Assembly: GCF_003595175.1 (NCBI RefSeq)
Contig: NZ_CP032419.1
Location: 2,418,001 to 2,482,000, forward strand
DNA length: 64,000 bases
Direction: 5' to 3'
From: Pseudomonas cavernae
GTDB lineage: Bacteria > Pseudomonadota > Gammaproteobacteria > Pseudomonadales > Pseudomonadaceae
Below the pieces are notes generated by a model. The model was not told the DNA's origin. It did no database searches and saw only the letters and a program-made list of their open reading frames with translations. Shown one piece after another: positions 50,661 through 62,126 of the stretch. The translations under genes were made by a program, and so were the position numbers. Each line of letters begins with the position of its first letter. Position 1 is the first letter of the stretch.

Positions 50661-52358
50661 ATGAAACACCGCAGCTACACCCGCGGCCGGCAGGACAAAG
50701 ACCTGCTGGCCATGACCATAGGCGATGCGTTCGACGCCACCGTTGCGCGCTTTGCCGAGCGCGAGGCGCTGGTGGTGCGCCACCAGGGCCTGCGTTTTAG
50801 CTGGGCCGAGCTGGCCGAGGCGGTCGAGCGCCATGCCCGTGCCTTGCTCGCCCTCGGCCTGCAGAGCGGCGAGCGCCTGGGCATCTGGGCGCCGAACTGC
50901 GCCGAGTGGTGCATCACCCAGTTTGCCAGCGCCAAGATCGGCGCCATCCTGGTCAACATCAATCCGGCCTATCGCAGTAGCGAGCTGGAATACGCGCTGA
51001 AGCAATCCGGCTGCCGCTGGGTGATCTGCGCCGACGCCTTCAAGGCGTCCGACTACCACGCCATGTTCCTTGGCCTGCTGCCCGAGCTGGCCCAGGCCGC
51101 GCCGGGTGAATTGAACTGCGAGCGCCTGCCGGAGCTGCGCGGCGTGGTCAGCCTGTCGAGCACTCCGCCCGCCGGGTTCCTGGCCTGGCCGGCCCTGCAG
51201 CAACGCGCCGACGCGGTCAGTCGCGAGGCCCTGGCCGAGCGTCAGGTCAGCCTGCAGTTCGACGACCCGATCAATATCCAGTACACCTCCGGCACCACCG
51301 GTTTCCCCAAGGGCGCCACCCTCAGCCACTACAACATCCTCAACAACGGCTACATGGTCGGCGAGAGCCTGGGGCTCACCGAGCAGGACCGCCTGGTGAT
51401 CCCGGTGCCGCTGTACCACTGCTTCGGCATGGTGATGGGCAACCTCGGCTGTCTGACCCACGGCAGCACCATGATCTACCCGGGCGATGCCTTCGATCCG
51501 CTGGCCACGCTGAGCGCCGTTGCCGAGGAGAAGGCCACCGCACTCTACGGCGTGCCGACCATGTTCATCGCCGAACTGGATCACCCGCAGCGCGCCGAAT
51601 TCGACCTCTCCAGCCTGCGCACCGGGATCATGGCCGGCGCCACTTGCCCGATCGAGGTGATGCGCCGAGTGATCGGCGAGATGCACATGAGCGAGGTGCA
51701 AATCGCCTATGGCATGACCGAAACCAGCCCGGTGTCGCTGCAGACCGGCCCGGAGGACGAGCTGGAACTGCGCGTGACCACGGTCGGCCGCACCCAGCCG
51801 CACCTGGAGAGCAAGATCGTCGACGAGGCCGGCAAGGTGGTGCCGTACGGGCAGATCGGCGAACTGTGCACCCGCGGCTACAGCGTCATGCTCGGCTACT
51901 GGAACAACCCGCAGGCCACCGCCGACGCCATCGACGCGGGCCGCTGGATGCACACCGGCGACCTCGCCTCGATGGACGACAACGGCTACGTGTGCATAGT
52001 CGGGCGCAGCAAGGACATGATCATCCGCGGCGGCGAGAACATCTATCCGCGCGAGCTCGAGGAGTTCTTCTTCACCCACCCGGCGGTGGCCGACGTGCAG
52101 GTGATCGGCATTCCCTGCAGCAAGTACGGCGAGGAAATCGTCGCCTGGATCAAGTTCCACCCCGGCCACAGCGCCACCGAGGAGGAGCTGCGCACCTGGG
52201 CCAAGGAGCGCATCGCCCACTTCAAGGTGCCGCGCTACTTCCGCTTCGTCGACGCCTTCCCGATGACGGTGACCGGCAAGATCCAGAAGTTCCGCATGCG
52301 CGAAATCAGCATTGAGGAACTGGCGCCGCCCAAGGGCAATGTCACGGCGATTCGCTAG
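50661..52358 (+). CDS. Acyl-CoA synthetase (AMP-binding), ACSF2-like
   Basis: 565 residues of the ANL adenylating family: P-loop [28 protein letters not shown], the hinge [20 protein letters not shown] and the C-terminal lysine in [13 protein letters not shown]. It activates a carboxylic acid, probably a medium- or branched-chain fatty acid, to its CoA ester. ATG 50661 is preferred (ribosome binding site AAAGGGG); the frame is open to 50538 but that part contains the LiuR operator. Heads a catabolic cluster in the same order as P. aeruginosa PA2557-PA2550 (from memory). Confidence 0.92.
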   Translation: MKHRSYTRGRQDKDLLAMTIGDAFDATVARFAEREALVVRHQGLRFSWAELAEAVERHARALLALGLQSGERLGIWAPNCAEWCITQFASAKIGAILVNINPAYRSSELEYALKQSGCRWVICADAFKASDYHAMFLGLLPELAQAAPGELNCERLPELRGVVSLSSTPPAGFLAWPALQQRADAVSREALAERQVSLQFDDPINIQYTSGTTGFPKGATLSHYNILNNGYMVGESLGLTEQDRLVIPVPLYHCFGMVMGNLGCLTHGSTMIYPGDAFDPLATLSAVAEEKATALYGVPTMFIAELDHPQRAEFDLSSLRTGIMAGATCPIEVMRRVIGEMHMSEVQIAYGMTETSPVSLQTGPEDELELRVTTVGRTQPHLESKIVDEAGKVVPYGQIGELCTRGYSVMLGYWNNPQATADAIDAGRWMHTGDLASMDDNGYVCIVGRSKDMIIRGGENIYPRELEEFFFTHPAVADVQVIGIPCSKYGEEIVAWIKFHPGHSATEEELRTWAKERIAHFKVPRYFRFVDAFPMTVTGKIQKFRMREISIEELAPPKGNVTAIR

Positions 52359-52377
52359 CCAGCCTGCAAGGGAAAAC

Positions 52378-53418
52378 ATGACAGGCACGTCCGCCGAGAA
52401 AGGCACCATCTCCGTACGCCTGGTCAACGAAGCCCTGCTGGAACTGCGCCAGCAGGGCCTCGACCATCTGCGTCTGCTGGATCAGGCCGGCATTCCCGTG
52501 GAGTTGCTCGACAAGCCCTATGCGCGGGTTTCTTCGCAGCGCTACGCGCGGCTCTGGTTGCTGATCGCCGCCGCCATGGATGACGAGTTCTTTGGCATGA
52601 ACGCCAGGCGCCTGAGATCCGGCAGCTTCGCCTTCATGGCCCGGGCCGCGGTCAAGGAACCCACCCTCGGTACGGCGCTGGAGGGGGCGCTGCGCTTCCT
52701 GCGGCTGATCTTCGATGACCTGACCCCGTGTCTGGAGCGCAAGGGCGGGCTGGCCGAAATCGCCCTCGACGAGCCGCCGGCAGGGCAATGTCGGGCGTTC
52801 GGCTGCTTCACCCTGTGGATGATCGTCCACGGCCTGGCCTGCTGGCTGGTCGGCCGGCGCATCCCGGTCCTGGCCGTCGACCTGCGCGGCGAGATGCCCG
52901 ACTACATCGAGGACTACCGGGTGATGTTCACCGACAACCTGCATTTCTCCCGGCCGCGCAACCGCCTGTTGTTCAATGCCGACTGCCTCGACCTGCCGGT
53001 TCGGCGCAGCCGGCGCGAACTCCAGGGCTTTCTCGTCGGCGCCCCGGCCAACATCCTGGTGCGCTACCGCGACCCGCAGAGCCTGGCCGCGCGGATCAAG
53101 GCCTACCTGCGCAGCCTCAAGCCCGAGCGCTGGCCGGATGTCGAGGCGCTCTCCAGTCACTTCTACATGGCACCCTCGACGCTGCGGCGCAAACTCGCGC
53201 TCGAGGGCCAGTCCTACCAGGGGCTCAAGGACCAGGTCCGCCGCGACCTGTGTCTCGCGCGCCTGGATCGCGGCGAGATCAACTTCGGTGAACTCGCCTT
53301 GGAGCTCGGTTTCGCCGACGCCAGTGCCTTCTACAAAGCCTTCAAGAAATGGACCGGCTCGACGCCGGGGCAGTATCGCGCGCTGATCCATCCGACGGCG
53401 TCCCCTGGGTCCCAGTGA
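52378..53418 (+). CDS. AraC-family regulator (OruR-like)
   Basis: 346 residues: an Arabinose_bd/OruR-type N-terminal domain (ARLWLLIAAAMDDEFFGMNARRLRSGSFAFMARA) and a C-terminal AraC helix-turn-helix (FYMAPSTLRRKLALEGQSYQGLKDQVRRDLC; LELGFADASAFYKAFKKWTGSTPGQYR). ATG 52378 follows AAGGGAAA. It sits 19 bases after the first acyl-CoA synthetase gene, inside the cluster, and likely responds to a pathway substrate. Ligand unknown. Confidence 0.9.
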   Translation: MTGTSAEKGTISVRLVNEALLELRQQGLDHLRLLDQAGIPVELLDKPYARVSSQRYARLWLLIAAAMDDEFFGMNARRLRSGSFAFMARAAVKEPTLGTALEGALRFLRLIFDDLTPCLERKGGLAEIALDEPPAGQCRAFGCFTLWMIVHGLACWLVGRRIPVLAVDLRGEMPDYIEDYRVMFTDNLHFSRPRNRLLFNADCLDLPVRRSRRELQGFLVGAPANILVRYRDPQSLAARIKAYLRSLKPERWPDVEALSSHFYMAPSTLRRKLALEGQSYQGLKDQVRRDLCLARLDRGEINFGELALELGFADASAFYKAFKKWTGSTPGQYRALIHPTASPGSQ

Positions 53419-53535
53419 CTGCCCAGGGTTGTCAAAAACGCTCGGCCAGATTGACGTCTTTCGACATTGCCGAGACCTGCCAGCGGCGCGAACATTCCGA
53501 TTACTCCAGACAAAAACAAACCGGGAGTTACCGTC

Positions 53536-55200
53536 ATGCGCGATTACTTCACCGTTGCCCACGAGTTCGACTACGCCAGTGCTGCCACCAGCACCCTGGC
53601 GGGTTCCCTCGACGCCCTTAACGCCTGTGTCGAATGCTGCGACCGGCATGCCTTGCCGGGGCGCATCGCCCTGTTCTGGGAAGGCCGCGACGGCAGCAGC
53701 GCCAACTACACCTTCAGCCAGCTGAAGGAAGAGTCCGCCCGTTTCGCCAACTTCCTCCACAGTCAGGGCGTGCGGGCTGGCGACTGCGTGTCGGGCATGC
53801 TGCCGCGCACTCCGGAACTGCTCATCACCATTCTCGGCACCTGGCGCCTCGGTGCGGTGTACCAGCCGCTGTTCACCGCCTTCGGCCCCAAGGCCATCGA
53901 GCACCGGGTGCAATGTGCCGGCTCCAAGCTGGTGGTCATCGATGCGGCCAACCGCGCCAAGCTCGATGAGGTCGAGGGCGCTCCGCTGACCGTCACGGTT
54001 GGTGGGCCGAAAGGGCAGGGCATCGCCCGCGGCGACTTTAGTTTCTGGGCCGAGCTGGAGCGCCATTCGCCGCAGTTCGAGCCGGTTATGCGCAGTGCCG
54101 AAGATCCGTTCCTGATGATGTTCACCTCCGGCACCACCGGCTTGGCCAAGCCTGTGCCGGTGCCGCTCAAGGCGATTCTCGCCTTCGTCGGCTACATGCG
54201 CGATGCGGTGGATCTGCGCCCCGAGGACGCGTTCTGGAACCTGGCCGACCCGGGCTGGGCCTATGGCCTCTACTACGCGGTCACCGGCCCCTTGGCCATG
54301 GGCCATCCGACCACCTTCTACGAGGGTGCGTTCACGGTCGAAAGCACCTGCCGGGTCATCCGCAAGTACGGCATCACCAACCTGGCCGGCTCGCCCACCG
54401 CCTATCGCCTGCTGCTGGCCGGCAAGGCCGAGGTGGAGCCGCAGCTCAAGGGCCGCCTGCGCGCCGTTAGCAGTGCCGGCGAGCCGCTGACCCCGGAAGT
54501 GATCCGCTGGTTCGAAGGCGGGCTCGGGGTGACCATCCACGACCATTACGGGCAGACCGAAACCGGCATGGTGCTGTGCAACCACCACGCCCTGCAGCAC
54601 CCGGTGCGTATCGGCGCCGCCGGTTTCGCCGTGCCCGGCCACCGCGTGGTGGTGCTGGACGAGGCCAATCGCGAACTGCCGCCCGGCCAGCCGGGCATTC
54701 TCGCGGTGGACCGGCGCCAATCGCCGCTGTTCTGGTTCCCCGGCTACCTGGGCATGCCGACCAAGGCCTTCGCCGGCGACTACTACCTGAGCGGTGACAC
54801 CGTGGAGCTGAACGAGGACGGCAGCATCAGCTTCGTCGGCCGCAGCGACGACGTGATCACCACCTCCGGCTACCGCGTCGGCCCCTTCGATGTGGAAAGC
54901 GCGCTGATCGAGCACCCGGCGGTGATCGAGGCGGCGGTGATCGGCAAGCCCGACCCGGAGCGCACCGAGCTGGTCAAGGCCTTCGTCGTGCTGCACGCGC
55001 AGTTCCGCCCGGACGCCGAACTGGCCAATGAGCTGCAGCAGTACGTGCGCAAGCGCCTGTCCGCCCATGCCTATCCGCGCGAGATCGAATTCGTCGCGGA
55101 ACTGCCGAAAACCCCCAGCGGCAAGATCCAGCGTTTCCTCCTGCGCAATCAGGAGATCGCCAAGGCCCAGGCGCAAGCCACTGCGTCCGCCGCCCACTGA
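53536..55200 (+). CDS. Acyl-CoA synthetase (AMP-binding), medium-chain ACSM-like
   Basis: 554 residues with P-loop [17 protein letters not shown], the [11 protein letters not shown] motif, hinge [20 protein letters not shown] and catalytic lysine [15 protein letters not shown]. It differs from the first synthetase in this cluster, so the two probably act on different acids. ATG 53536 follows CGGGAG; an extension to 53467 is unlikely. 14 bases separate it from the SDR gene, so the next genes are co-transcribed. Confidence 0.92.
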   Translation: MRDYFTVAHEFDYASAATSTLAGSLDALNACVECCDRHALPGRIALFWEGRDGSSANYTFSQLKEESARFANFLHSQGVRAGDCVSGMLPRTPELLITILGTWRLGAVYQPLFTAFGPKAIEHRVQCAGSKLVVIDAANRAKLDEVEGAPLTVTVGGPKGQGIARGDFSFWAELERHSPQFEPVMRSAEDPFLMMFTSGTTGLAKPVPVPLKAILAFVGYMRDAVDLRPEDAFWNLADPGWAYGLYYAVTGPLAMGHPTTFYEGAFTVESTCRVIRKYGITNLAGSPTAYRLLLAGKAEVEPQLKGRLRAVSSAGEPLTPEVIRWFEGGLGVTIHDHYGQTETGMVLCNHHALQHPVRIGAAGFAVPGHRVVVLDEANRELPPGQPGILAVDRRQSPLFWFPGYLGMPTKAFAGDYYLSGDTVELNEDGSISFVGRSDDVITTSGYRVGPFDVESALIEHPAVIEAAVIGKPDPERTELVKAFVVLHAQFRPDAELANELQQYVRKRLSAHAYPREIEFVAELPKTPSGKIQRFLLRNQEIAKAQAQATASAAH

Positions 55201-55214
55201 TTCAGGAGTCCAGC

Positions 55215-55982
55215 GTGCGTATCGAAGATCGAGTATTTCTGCTCACCGGCGGCAGTTCCGGGCTGGGCTTGGCCACTGCCCGCGAGTTGATCGCCCAGGG
55301 TGGCAAGGTGGTGCTGGCCGATATCAATGCCGAGGCCGGCGCGGCGCGGGCCGAAGAGCTGGGCAGCCTGGCCCGCTTCGTACAGACCGATATCACCCGC
55401 GAGGCGGATGGCCTCCGCGCGGTCGAGGTGGCCCTGGAGGCCTTCGGCGGCCTGCATGGCTTGGTCAACTGCGCCGGCATCGCGCCGGCGGAGAAGGTCC
55501 TCGGTCGTAATGGTCCGCATGGGCTGGAGAGCTTTCGGCGGGTGATCGAGGTCAACCTGATCGGCAGCTTTAACATGCTGCGCCTGGCCGCCGAAGCCAT
55601 GGTCGGAAGCCAGGCCAACGAGGAGGGCGAGCGCGGGGTGATCATCAACACCGCCTCGGTGGCGGCCTTCGACGGGCAGATCGGCCAGGCCGCCTATGCC
55701 GCCTCGAAGAGCGCGGTGGTCGGCCTGACCCTGCCGGCGGCCCGCGAACTGGCGCGCACCGGCATCCGCGTGATGTGCATCGCCCCGGGCATTTTCGAGA
55801 CGCCGATGATGGCCGGCATGCCCGCGGAAGTCCGCGCTTCGCTGGCCGCCGGCGTACCGTTCCCGCCGCGCCTCGGGCGCCCGGACGAATACGCCGCGCT
55901 GGTGCGCCACATCATCGAGAACCCCATGCTCAACGGCGAGGTCATCCGCCTGGACGGCGCGCTGCGCATGGCTGCTAAGTAG
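55215..55982 (+). CDS. SDR-family 3-hydroxyacyl-CoA dehydrogenase (HSD17B10-like)
   Basis: 255 residues, starting with GTG after TCAGGAG. NAD-binding [15 protein letters not shown] at the N-terminus, [13 protein letters not shown], catalytic Ser in [11 protein letters not shown] and YAASKS as the YxxxK pair. The sequence resembles type-II 3-hydroxyacyl-CoA/2-methyl-3-hydroxybutyryl-CoA dehydrogenases. Within the cluster it would oxidise the beta-hydroxyacyl-CoA before thiolysis. Confidence 0.92.
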   Translation: MRIEDRVFLLTGGSSGLGLATARELIAQGGKVVLADINAEAGAARAEELGSLARFVQTDITREADGLRAVEVALEAFGGLHGLVNCAGIAPAEKVLGRNGPHGLESFRRVIEVNLIGSFNMLRLAAEAMVGSQANEEGERGVIINTASVAAFDGQIGQAAYAASKSAVVGLTLPAARELARTGIRVMCIAPGIFETPMMAGMPAEVRASLAAGVPFPPRLGRPDEYAALVRHIIENPMLNGEVIRLDGALRMAAK

Positions 55983-56011
55983 GGGTTCGGGCGGGCTACG
56001 GCTGGTTTATT

Positions 56012-56035
56012 GGATTCCCGCCTGCGCGGGAATCC
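56012..56035. repeat. GGATTCCCGC palindrome
   Basis: GGATTCCCGC-CTGC-GCGGGAATCC, perfect 10-bp stem in the 167-base gap between the SDR and thiolase genes. A further imperfect stem (CGGATGCAATCCG and CGGATGGCATCCG) follows at about 56070-56120. Confidence 0.75.
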
Positions 56036-56149
56036 AGCGGACCGCACGGGAACGACGAGCGCATAGCCGGATGCAATCCGAAAGACCAAGGCAGCCGGCT
56101 TCCCCGGATGGCATCCGGGCTAGAGGATTTGGCAATGAGGAGTAGCGAG

Positions 56150-57343
56150 ATGAACAGACAATCCGATCCGGTGGTCATCGTCAGTGCCGTGCGCACGCCG
56201 ATGGGTGGCTTCCTCGGTGATTTCAAGGACGTCAGCGCCGCCGCACTGGGCGCCGCGTCGATCCGTGCCGCCGTCGAACGTGCCGGCCTGCCGGCCGAGG
56301 CGGTGGACGAGGCGATCATGGGCTGCGTGCTGCAGGCCGGCCAGGGCCAGGCGCCGGCGCGCCAGGCGGCCTTGGGCGCCGGGCTGCCGCAGGGCGTGGT
56401 TTGCTCGACGGTGAACAAGATGTGCGGCTCGGGGATGAAGGCGGTGATGCTCGGCCATGACCTGCTGCAGGCCGGCAGCGCCGAGGTGGTGATCGCCGGC
56501 GGCATGGAGAGCATGTCCAACGCGCCCTACCTGCTGGAGCGCGCCCGCGCCGGTTACCGCATGGGTCATGGCAAGGTACTCGACCACATGTTCCTCGATG
56601 GCCTGGAAGACGCCTACGACAAGGGCCGGCTGATGGGCAGCTTCGCCGAGGACTGCGCCCAGGACTACGGTTTTTCCCGTGAACAGCAGGACGCCTTCGC
56701 CATCGCCTCGCTGACCCGCGCCCAGCAAGCCATGGCCGAAGGCCGTTTCGCCAACGAAATCGTCGCGGTGCAGGCCAAGACGGGCCGCGAGGTGCGCAGC
56801 ATCGCCAGCGACGAGCAACCGCCCAAGGCCCGGCTGGATAAGATCCCGACGCTGAAACCGGCGTTCCGCGACGGCGGCACGGTCACCGCGGCCAATGCCA
56901 GTTCGATTTCCGACGGCGCCGCCGCATTGCTGCTGATGCGCCTGTCCGCGGCCGAGAAGCTCGGCCTGACGCCGCTGGCGCGGATCAGCGGGCACGCCTC
57001 CTTCGCCCAGGCGCCGAGCCGGTTCGCCACCGCGCCGGTCGGCGCGCTGCAGCGGCTGATGGCGCGCACCGGCTGGTCGCTGAATGACGTCGACCTGTTC
57101 GAGATCAACGAGGCCTTCGCCGTGGTGCCGATGGCGGCCATGCGCGACCTCGACATTCCCCATGCCAAGCTCAACGTGCACGGCGGCGCCTGCGCCCTCG
57201 GCCACCCGATCGGCGCCTCCGGCGCGCGGGTGCTGGTGACCCTGCTCAATGCCCTGCAGCAATACGACCTCCAGCGCGGTGTGGCTTCGCTGTGCATCGG
57301 CGGCGGCGAAGCCACGGCCGTGGCCATCGAACGCCTGCGCTGA
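56150..57343 (+). CDS. Acetyl-CoA C-acyltransferase (thiolase)
   Basis: 397-residue thiolase. Active-site cysteine Cys92 in [12 protein letters not shown], the NEAFA loop ([14 protein letters not shown]), [16 protein letters not shown] with the catalytic His and the C-terminal cysteine in [11 protein letters not shown]. It cleaves 3-ketoacyl-CoA. ATG 56150 follows AGGAGTAGCGAG; ATG 56135 is a less likely alternative. Followed after 14 bases by an acyl-CoA dehydrogenase. Confidence 0.95.
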   Translation: MNRQSDPVVIVSAVRTPMGGFLGDFKDVSAAALGAASIRAAVERAGLPAEAVDEAIMGCVLQAGQGQAPARQAALGAGLPQGVVCSTVNKMCGSGMKAVMLGHDLLQAGSAEVVIAGGMESMSNAPYLLERARAGYRMGHGKVLDHMFLDGLEDAYDKGRLMGSFAEDCAQDYGFSREQQDAFAIASLTRAQQAMAEGRFANEIVAVQAKTGREVRSIASDEQPPKARLDKIPTLKPAFRDGGTVTAANASSISDGAAALLLMRLSAAEKLGLTPLARISGHASFAQAPSRFATAPVGALQRLMARTGWSLNDVDLFEINEAFAVVPMAAMRDLDIPHAKLNVHGGACALGHPIGASGARVLVTLLNALQQYDLQRGVASLCIGGGEATAVAIERLR

Positions 57344-57357
57344 AACGGGAGAACACC

Positions 57358-58485
57358 ATGATTCCTTCGGAACAAGACCTGCAGATCCGCGACGTCGCCC
57401 GTCAGTTCGCCCAGGAGCGGCTGAAACCCTTCGCCGCGGACTGGGATCGCGAACATCGCTTCCCCGCCGAGGCCCTGCGCGAGATGGCCGAACTCGGTTT
57501 TCTCGGCATGCTGGTGCCGGAACAGTGGGGCGGGGCGCAGACCGGGCACCTGGCCTATGCCCTGGCCCTGGAGGAAATCGCCGCCGGCGATGGCGCCTGC
57601 TCGACCATCATGAGCGTGCACAACTCGGTCGGCTGCATGCCGATCCTCAAGTTCGGCGACGACGAACAGAAGCGTCGCTTTCTCGTGCCGCTGGCCCAGG
57701 GCGCGATGCTCGGCGCCTTCGCTCTCACCGAACCGCAGGCCGGCTCCGACGCCAGCGACCTGCGCACCCGTGCGCGGCGCGACGGCGAGCACTACGTGCT
57801 GAGCGGCAGCAAGCAGTTCATCACTTCCGGCAGCCATGCCGGGGTGGTGATCGTCTTCGCCGTTACCGACCCGCAAGCCGGCAAGCGCGGCATCAGCGCC
57901 TTCATCGTGCCCACCGATAGCCCCGGCTACCAGGTGGTGCGCGTCGAGGACAAGCTCGGCCAGCACGCCTCGGACACCTGCCAGATCCAGCTCGACGAGG
58001 TGCGTATCCCGGCCTCCTTGCGCCTGGGCGCGGAAGGCGAGGGCTACCGCATCGCCTTGAGCAACCTGGAGGGCGGGCGCATCGGCATCGCCGCGCAATC
58101 GGTGGGCATGGCCCGCGCGGCCTTCGAGGCGGCGCGTGACTACGCCCACGAACGGCAGACCTTCGGCAAGCCGATCATCGAGCACCAGGCGGTGGCCTTC
58201 CGCCTGGCCGACATGGCGACCCAGATCGCCGTGGCGCGACAGATGGTGCATCACGCGGCGGCGCTGCGCGAGGCCGGGCTGCCGTGCCTGACCGAGGCGT
58301 CGATGGCCAAGCTGTTCGCCTCGGAGATGGCCGAGCGGGTCTGCTCGGCGGCGATCCAGACCCTCGGCGGCTACGGCTACCTCAAGGATTTCCCGCTCGA
58401 GCGCATCTACCGCGATGTGCGGGTGTGCCAGATCTACGAGGGCACCAGCGACGTGCAGCGGCTGGTCATCGCCCGCAACCTTTAG
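57358..58485 (+). CDS. Acyl-CoA dehydrogenase
   Basis: 375 residues, standard ACAD fold. FAD/substrate motifs [22 protein letters not shown] and [18 protein letters not shown]-terminal [40 protein letters not shown]. It most resembles short/branched-chain enzymes. ATG 57358 follows GGGAGAAC. It makes the trans-2-enoyl-CoA; no enoyl-CoA hydratase is encoded in this cluster, so that step must be supplied from elsewhere. Confidence 0.94.
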   Translation: MIPSEQDLQIRDVARQFAQERLKPFAADWDREHRFPAEALREMAELGFLGMLVPEQWGGAQTGHLAYALALEEIAAGDGACSTIMSVHNSVGCMPILKFGDDEQKRRFLVPLAQGAMLGAFALTEPQAGSDASDLRTRARRDGEHYVLSGSKQFITSGSHAGVVIVFAVTDPQAGKRGISAFIVPTDSPGYQVVRVEDKLGQHASDTCQIQLDEVRIPASLRLGAEGEGYRIALSNLEGGRIGIAAQSVGMARAAFEAARDYAHERQTFGKPIIEHQAVAFRLADMATQIAVARQMVHHAAALREAGLPCLTEASMAKLFASEMAERVCSAAIQTLGGYGYLKDFPLERIYRDVRVCQIYEGTSDVQRLVIARNL

Positions 58486-58854
58486 TCTTCCCCTTCCGTC
58501 GTGCAGGCGCCGGCCTGCCCAGCTATGTCCTGGCTCCCCGTCGGCACGGTGAGGGCGGCTTTTATTGTGCACTTCGCGGGCTGCGGCACGGGCGCAGGAG
58601 GCCCCGAATACGCCGTGCGCCGGCGCGCACGGCGGTGCTGCGGCTCAAGGCGGGCGCCAAGGCATGTAGGCGCGGGTTCCTTCAACGCAGGGCTGCCGCG
58701 TCGAGCGTCGGCTGTTCCAGGCGGTGTTCGCCGCCGCGGATCGGCAGGAAGGCATGCGCGCTGACCTTTGCTCGGCGAGTTGTCGTACGGAACCTCGTCA
58801 GCCGGCAGATCAGGCGCACGCCGGCCCCGTTGAGCTTTGTCGCGAGGCTAGATT
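58486..58854. other. GC-rich intergenic region with a strong hairpin
   Basis: 369 bases between two convergent genes. The only structure I see is a perfect 10-bp stem CGCCGTGCGC / GCGCACGGCG with a 4-base loop at 58611-58634. No gene is supported. Confidence 0.5.
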
Positions 58855-59781
58855 TCAGGCTTTCTCGGCCTTAAGTTCCTGAGCAGTGACCTGCTGGCAG
58901 ATCTCGATGATCTGCTCGCGCATCCAGCGGTTGGCCGGGTCCTGGTCGGTGCTTTCGTGCCAGTACAGGTGGGTTTCCAGCGCCGGCACGTCGCTCACCG
59001 GCAGGTCGACGTAGTGCAGCTGGTGGCGGCGGGCGAAGCGCTCCGGCACGGTCACCACCATGTCGGTGCTGTCGACCACAGTAGAGGCCATCAGGTAATG
59101 CTGCGAGCGCAGGGCGATCTTGCGCTGCAGGCCCATCTTGCCCAGCGCCAGGTCGATGTAGCCGAGGCCGCTGCGGCGGCTGGAAATCTGGATATGCGAC
59201 AGCGACAGGTAATCGTCGAGGTTGAACTTGTCCTTGGCCAGCGGGTGACCCTTGCGCATGGCGCAAACGTAGCGGTCTTCCATCAGCTTGACGTGGCGCA
59301 CCTGCGGGTCGGTATTCAGCGGCGCGTCGATGGCGAAGTCCAGACGCCCGGCGGCCAGTTCCTTGGTGGTCTCGCGGCGCTTGGCCAGGAAGCTCTCGAT
59401 CTGCACATGCGAGGCCAGCCGGCGCAGGCGCTGGAACAGCGGCGGCAGGATCACCGTCTCGGTGAGGTCGGTCATGCTGATGCGGTAAGTCTTGTTCGCC
59501 TGCGCCGGGTTGAAGATGCGGCTTTCCTGCACCGATACGCGCAGCAGCTGCAGGGCGTTGCGCACCGGGCCGATGATGTTCTGCGCCATCGGCGTCGGCA
59601 CCATGCCCTGGGCGGTGCGCACGAACAGCGGGTCGTTGAAAGTCTCGCGCAGGCGGGCGAGGGCGTTGGACACCGCCGGCTGGGTGATGCCGACGATCTG
59701 TCCGGCGCGAGTCAGGTTGGCCTCGGTATAGATGGCGTCGAAGACGATGAAGAGGTTGAGGTCGACCTTGTTTAGATTCAT
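58855..59781 (-). CDS. LysR-family transcriptional regulator
   Basis: 308 residues: winged helix (VDLNLFIVFDAIYTEANLTRAGQIVGITQPAVSNALARLRETFNDPLF) and a NodD/LeuO-type effector domain (YRISMTDLTETVILPPLFQRLR). Divergent from the acyl-CoA dehydrogenase at 59929, which it probably regulates. ATG 59781 (MNLNKVDLNLF) is the family start; the extension to 59823 runs towards the operator. Confidence 0.92.
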   Translation of the reverse strand: MNLNKVDLNLFIVFDAIYTEANLTRAGQIVGITQPAVSNALARLRETFNDPLFVRTAQGMVPTPMAQNIIGPVRNALQLLRVSVQESRIFNPAQANKTYRISMTDLTETVILPPLFQRLRRLASHVQIESFLAKRRETTKELAAGRLDFAIDAPLNTDPQVRHVKLMEDRYVCAMRKGHPLAKDKFNLDDYLSLSHIQISSRRSGLGYIDLALGKMGLQRKIALRSQHYLMASTVVDSTDMVVTVPERFARRHQLHYVDLPVSDVPALETHLYWHESTDQDPANRWMREQIIEICQQVTAQELKAEKA

Positions 59782-59823
59782 GCCGCGTGCGACTCCTGTG
59801 TTAGCCCGATCGGGTGATCGCAT

Positions 59824-59849
59824 ATCGTTTATGAATGTTTATACACGAT
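59824..59849. promoter_or_regulatory. Inverted repeat in the LysR/acyl-CoA dehydrogenase gap
   Basis: ATCGTTTAT-N8-ATACACGAT: the arms match at 8 of 9 positions. Centred between the divergent genes; a likely LysR operator. Confidence 0.55.
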
Positions 59850-59928
59850 GAGAATAGGTTAGATAAATCGTAATTGCTGTTCTAGGATCACTCTCACCTC
59901 TCAATAGCCCGTCAGAAGGTAGCCCTCG

Positions 59929-61158
<1,230 letters not shown>

Positions 61159-61168
61159 GTGCCGCTTT

Positions 61169-61202
61169 AACGCCAAGGCCCGCAATTGCGGGCCTTGGCG
61201 TT
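61169..61202 (+). terminator. Terminator after acyl-CoA dehydrogenase gene
   Basis: A 34-base perfect palindrome: 17-base arms beginning AACGCCAAGGCCCGC and ending GCGGGCCTTGGCGTT, then TG TGG. A strong intrinsic terminator 11 bases past the stop. Confidence 0.85.
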
Positions 61203-61475
61203 TGTGGGCTGCAGGGCTACGGCTTGGTGCACGTCGGTCTTTTGGATTGCTCCGCTGCGGGCCTGCACAAGCGCTATTCCGCGATAAAGCTGCGGTCCCG
61301 CCTTCGCGCACTACAACAAACAGCAGCCGCCTAGCGCCTTGAAATACCGCTCGCCACGGGAGTTTAGGCGCTTGGCTGGGTCCTCGACTTAACGGCGTGC
61401 CGGTGTCCGGTTCGATAGGGGCAACGCCAGACGCCTTCCCGCTGTATCCACCATTCGCCGAGGAGAGGTTGTAGG

Positions 61476-61504
61476 GGAATCCGCCGCTCGAAAAAAAATC
61501 TACG
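61476..61504 (+). promoter_or_regulatory. Possible ECF-type promoter
   Basis: GGAAT, 18-base spacer containing an A8 run, then TCTACG. The spacing and elements resemble ECF sigma promoters and it precedes the ECF gene by 65 bases, which would allow autoregulation. Weak evidence. Confidence 0.3.
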
Positions 61505-61568
61505 CTACCCAGAGTGGGTACCTACAGGTTCGGAGGAAAAAACCTCCAGAACACCAGGGGTGATAGGA

Positions 61569-62126
61569 ATGATGGATGCCGACGAAAGCAGGCAACTACT
61601 GAGCGGCATGTTGCGGGCCGTGGCAAATCACGACCGCAGCGCCTTTGCCGCGCTGTACCGGCTGACATCGGCCAAGTTGTTTGGTATCTGCCTGCGCATG
61701 CTGCCGCAACGTAGCGATGCCGAAGATGTACTCCAGGAGGTGTATGTCACCGTATGGCATAAGGCCACGCTGTACGACGGTCAGCGGGCGAGCCCGATCA
61801 CTTGGCTGGCCATGATCGCGCGCAACAAGTCCATCGATCGCCTGCGCGTCAGTGGCGTTGAACGGCACAATGAGCCCATAGAACTGCTCGAGCGCATGCA
61901 TGAGCCCGAGCCGGCCAGCGACCCAGTCGAAATCGACGCTGAGCGGCGGCGTCTCGATCAGTGCCTGGCCGCTTTGGAGGATCGTCAACGCTGCGTCATC
62001 CGCACGGCGTTCTTCGATGGCTGTACCTATGAAGAACTGGCCAGTCGCAGCGGCGTGCCGCTGGGAACCATGAAAAGCTGGATTCGTCGAGGCCTGTTGC
62101 GCCTCAAGGAGTGCCTGGAAAAATGA
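61569..62126 (+). CDS. ECF-family RNA polymerase sigma factor
   Basis: 185 residues: region 2 (AFAALYRLTSAKLFGICLRMLPQRSDAEDVLQEVYVTVW) and region 4 (LAALEDRQRCVIRTAFFDGCTYEELASRSGVPLGTMKSWIRRGLLRL). It belongs to the SigK/RpoE-like group paired with RskA-type anti-sigma factors. ATG 61569 or 61572 are the likely starts; a GTG at 61560 is possible. Stop overlaps the anti-sigma start (ATGA). Confidence 0.92.
   Translation: MMDADESRQLLSGMLRAVANHDRSAFAALYRLTSAKLFGICLRMLPQRSDAEDVLQEVYVTVWHKATLYDGQRASPITWLAMIARNKSIDRLRVSGVERHNEPIELLERMHEPEPASDPVEIDAERRRLDQCLAALEDRQRCVIRTAFFDGCTYEELASRSGVPLGTMKSWIRRGLLRLKECLEK

Larger units (their letters stand above)
61159..61568. other. Intergenic region before the ECF sigma operon
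   Basis: 410 bases holding the terminator at 61169, an unremarkable middle section, and near the right end a GGAAT...TCTACG pair (61476-61480, 61499-61504) that could be an ECF-type -35/-10, then a GGAGG-A6-CCTCC hairpin at 61532-61547 and the ribosome binding site of the sigma gene. Confidence 0.5.

Noticed and set aside
50562..52427. 621-codon open frame on the minus strand
   Set aside because: Antisense shadow of the acyl-CoA synthetase at 50661.
52342..55197. 951-codon open frame on the minus strand
   Set aside because: It lies antisense to an AraC gene and an acyl-CoA synthetase with clear motifs. Its translation is rich in Gly, Ala, Arg, His and Gln without domains, as expected from high-GC codon periodicity.
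56665..58572. 635-codon open frame on the minus strand
   Set aside because: Antisense to the thiolase and acyl-CoA dehydrogenase; low-complexity composition and no start signals.
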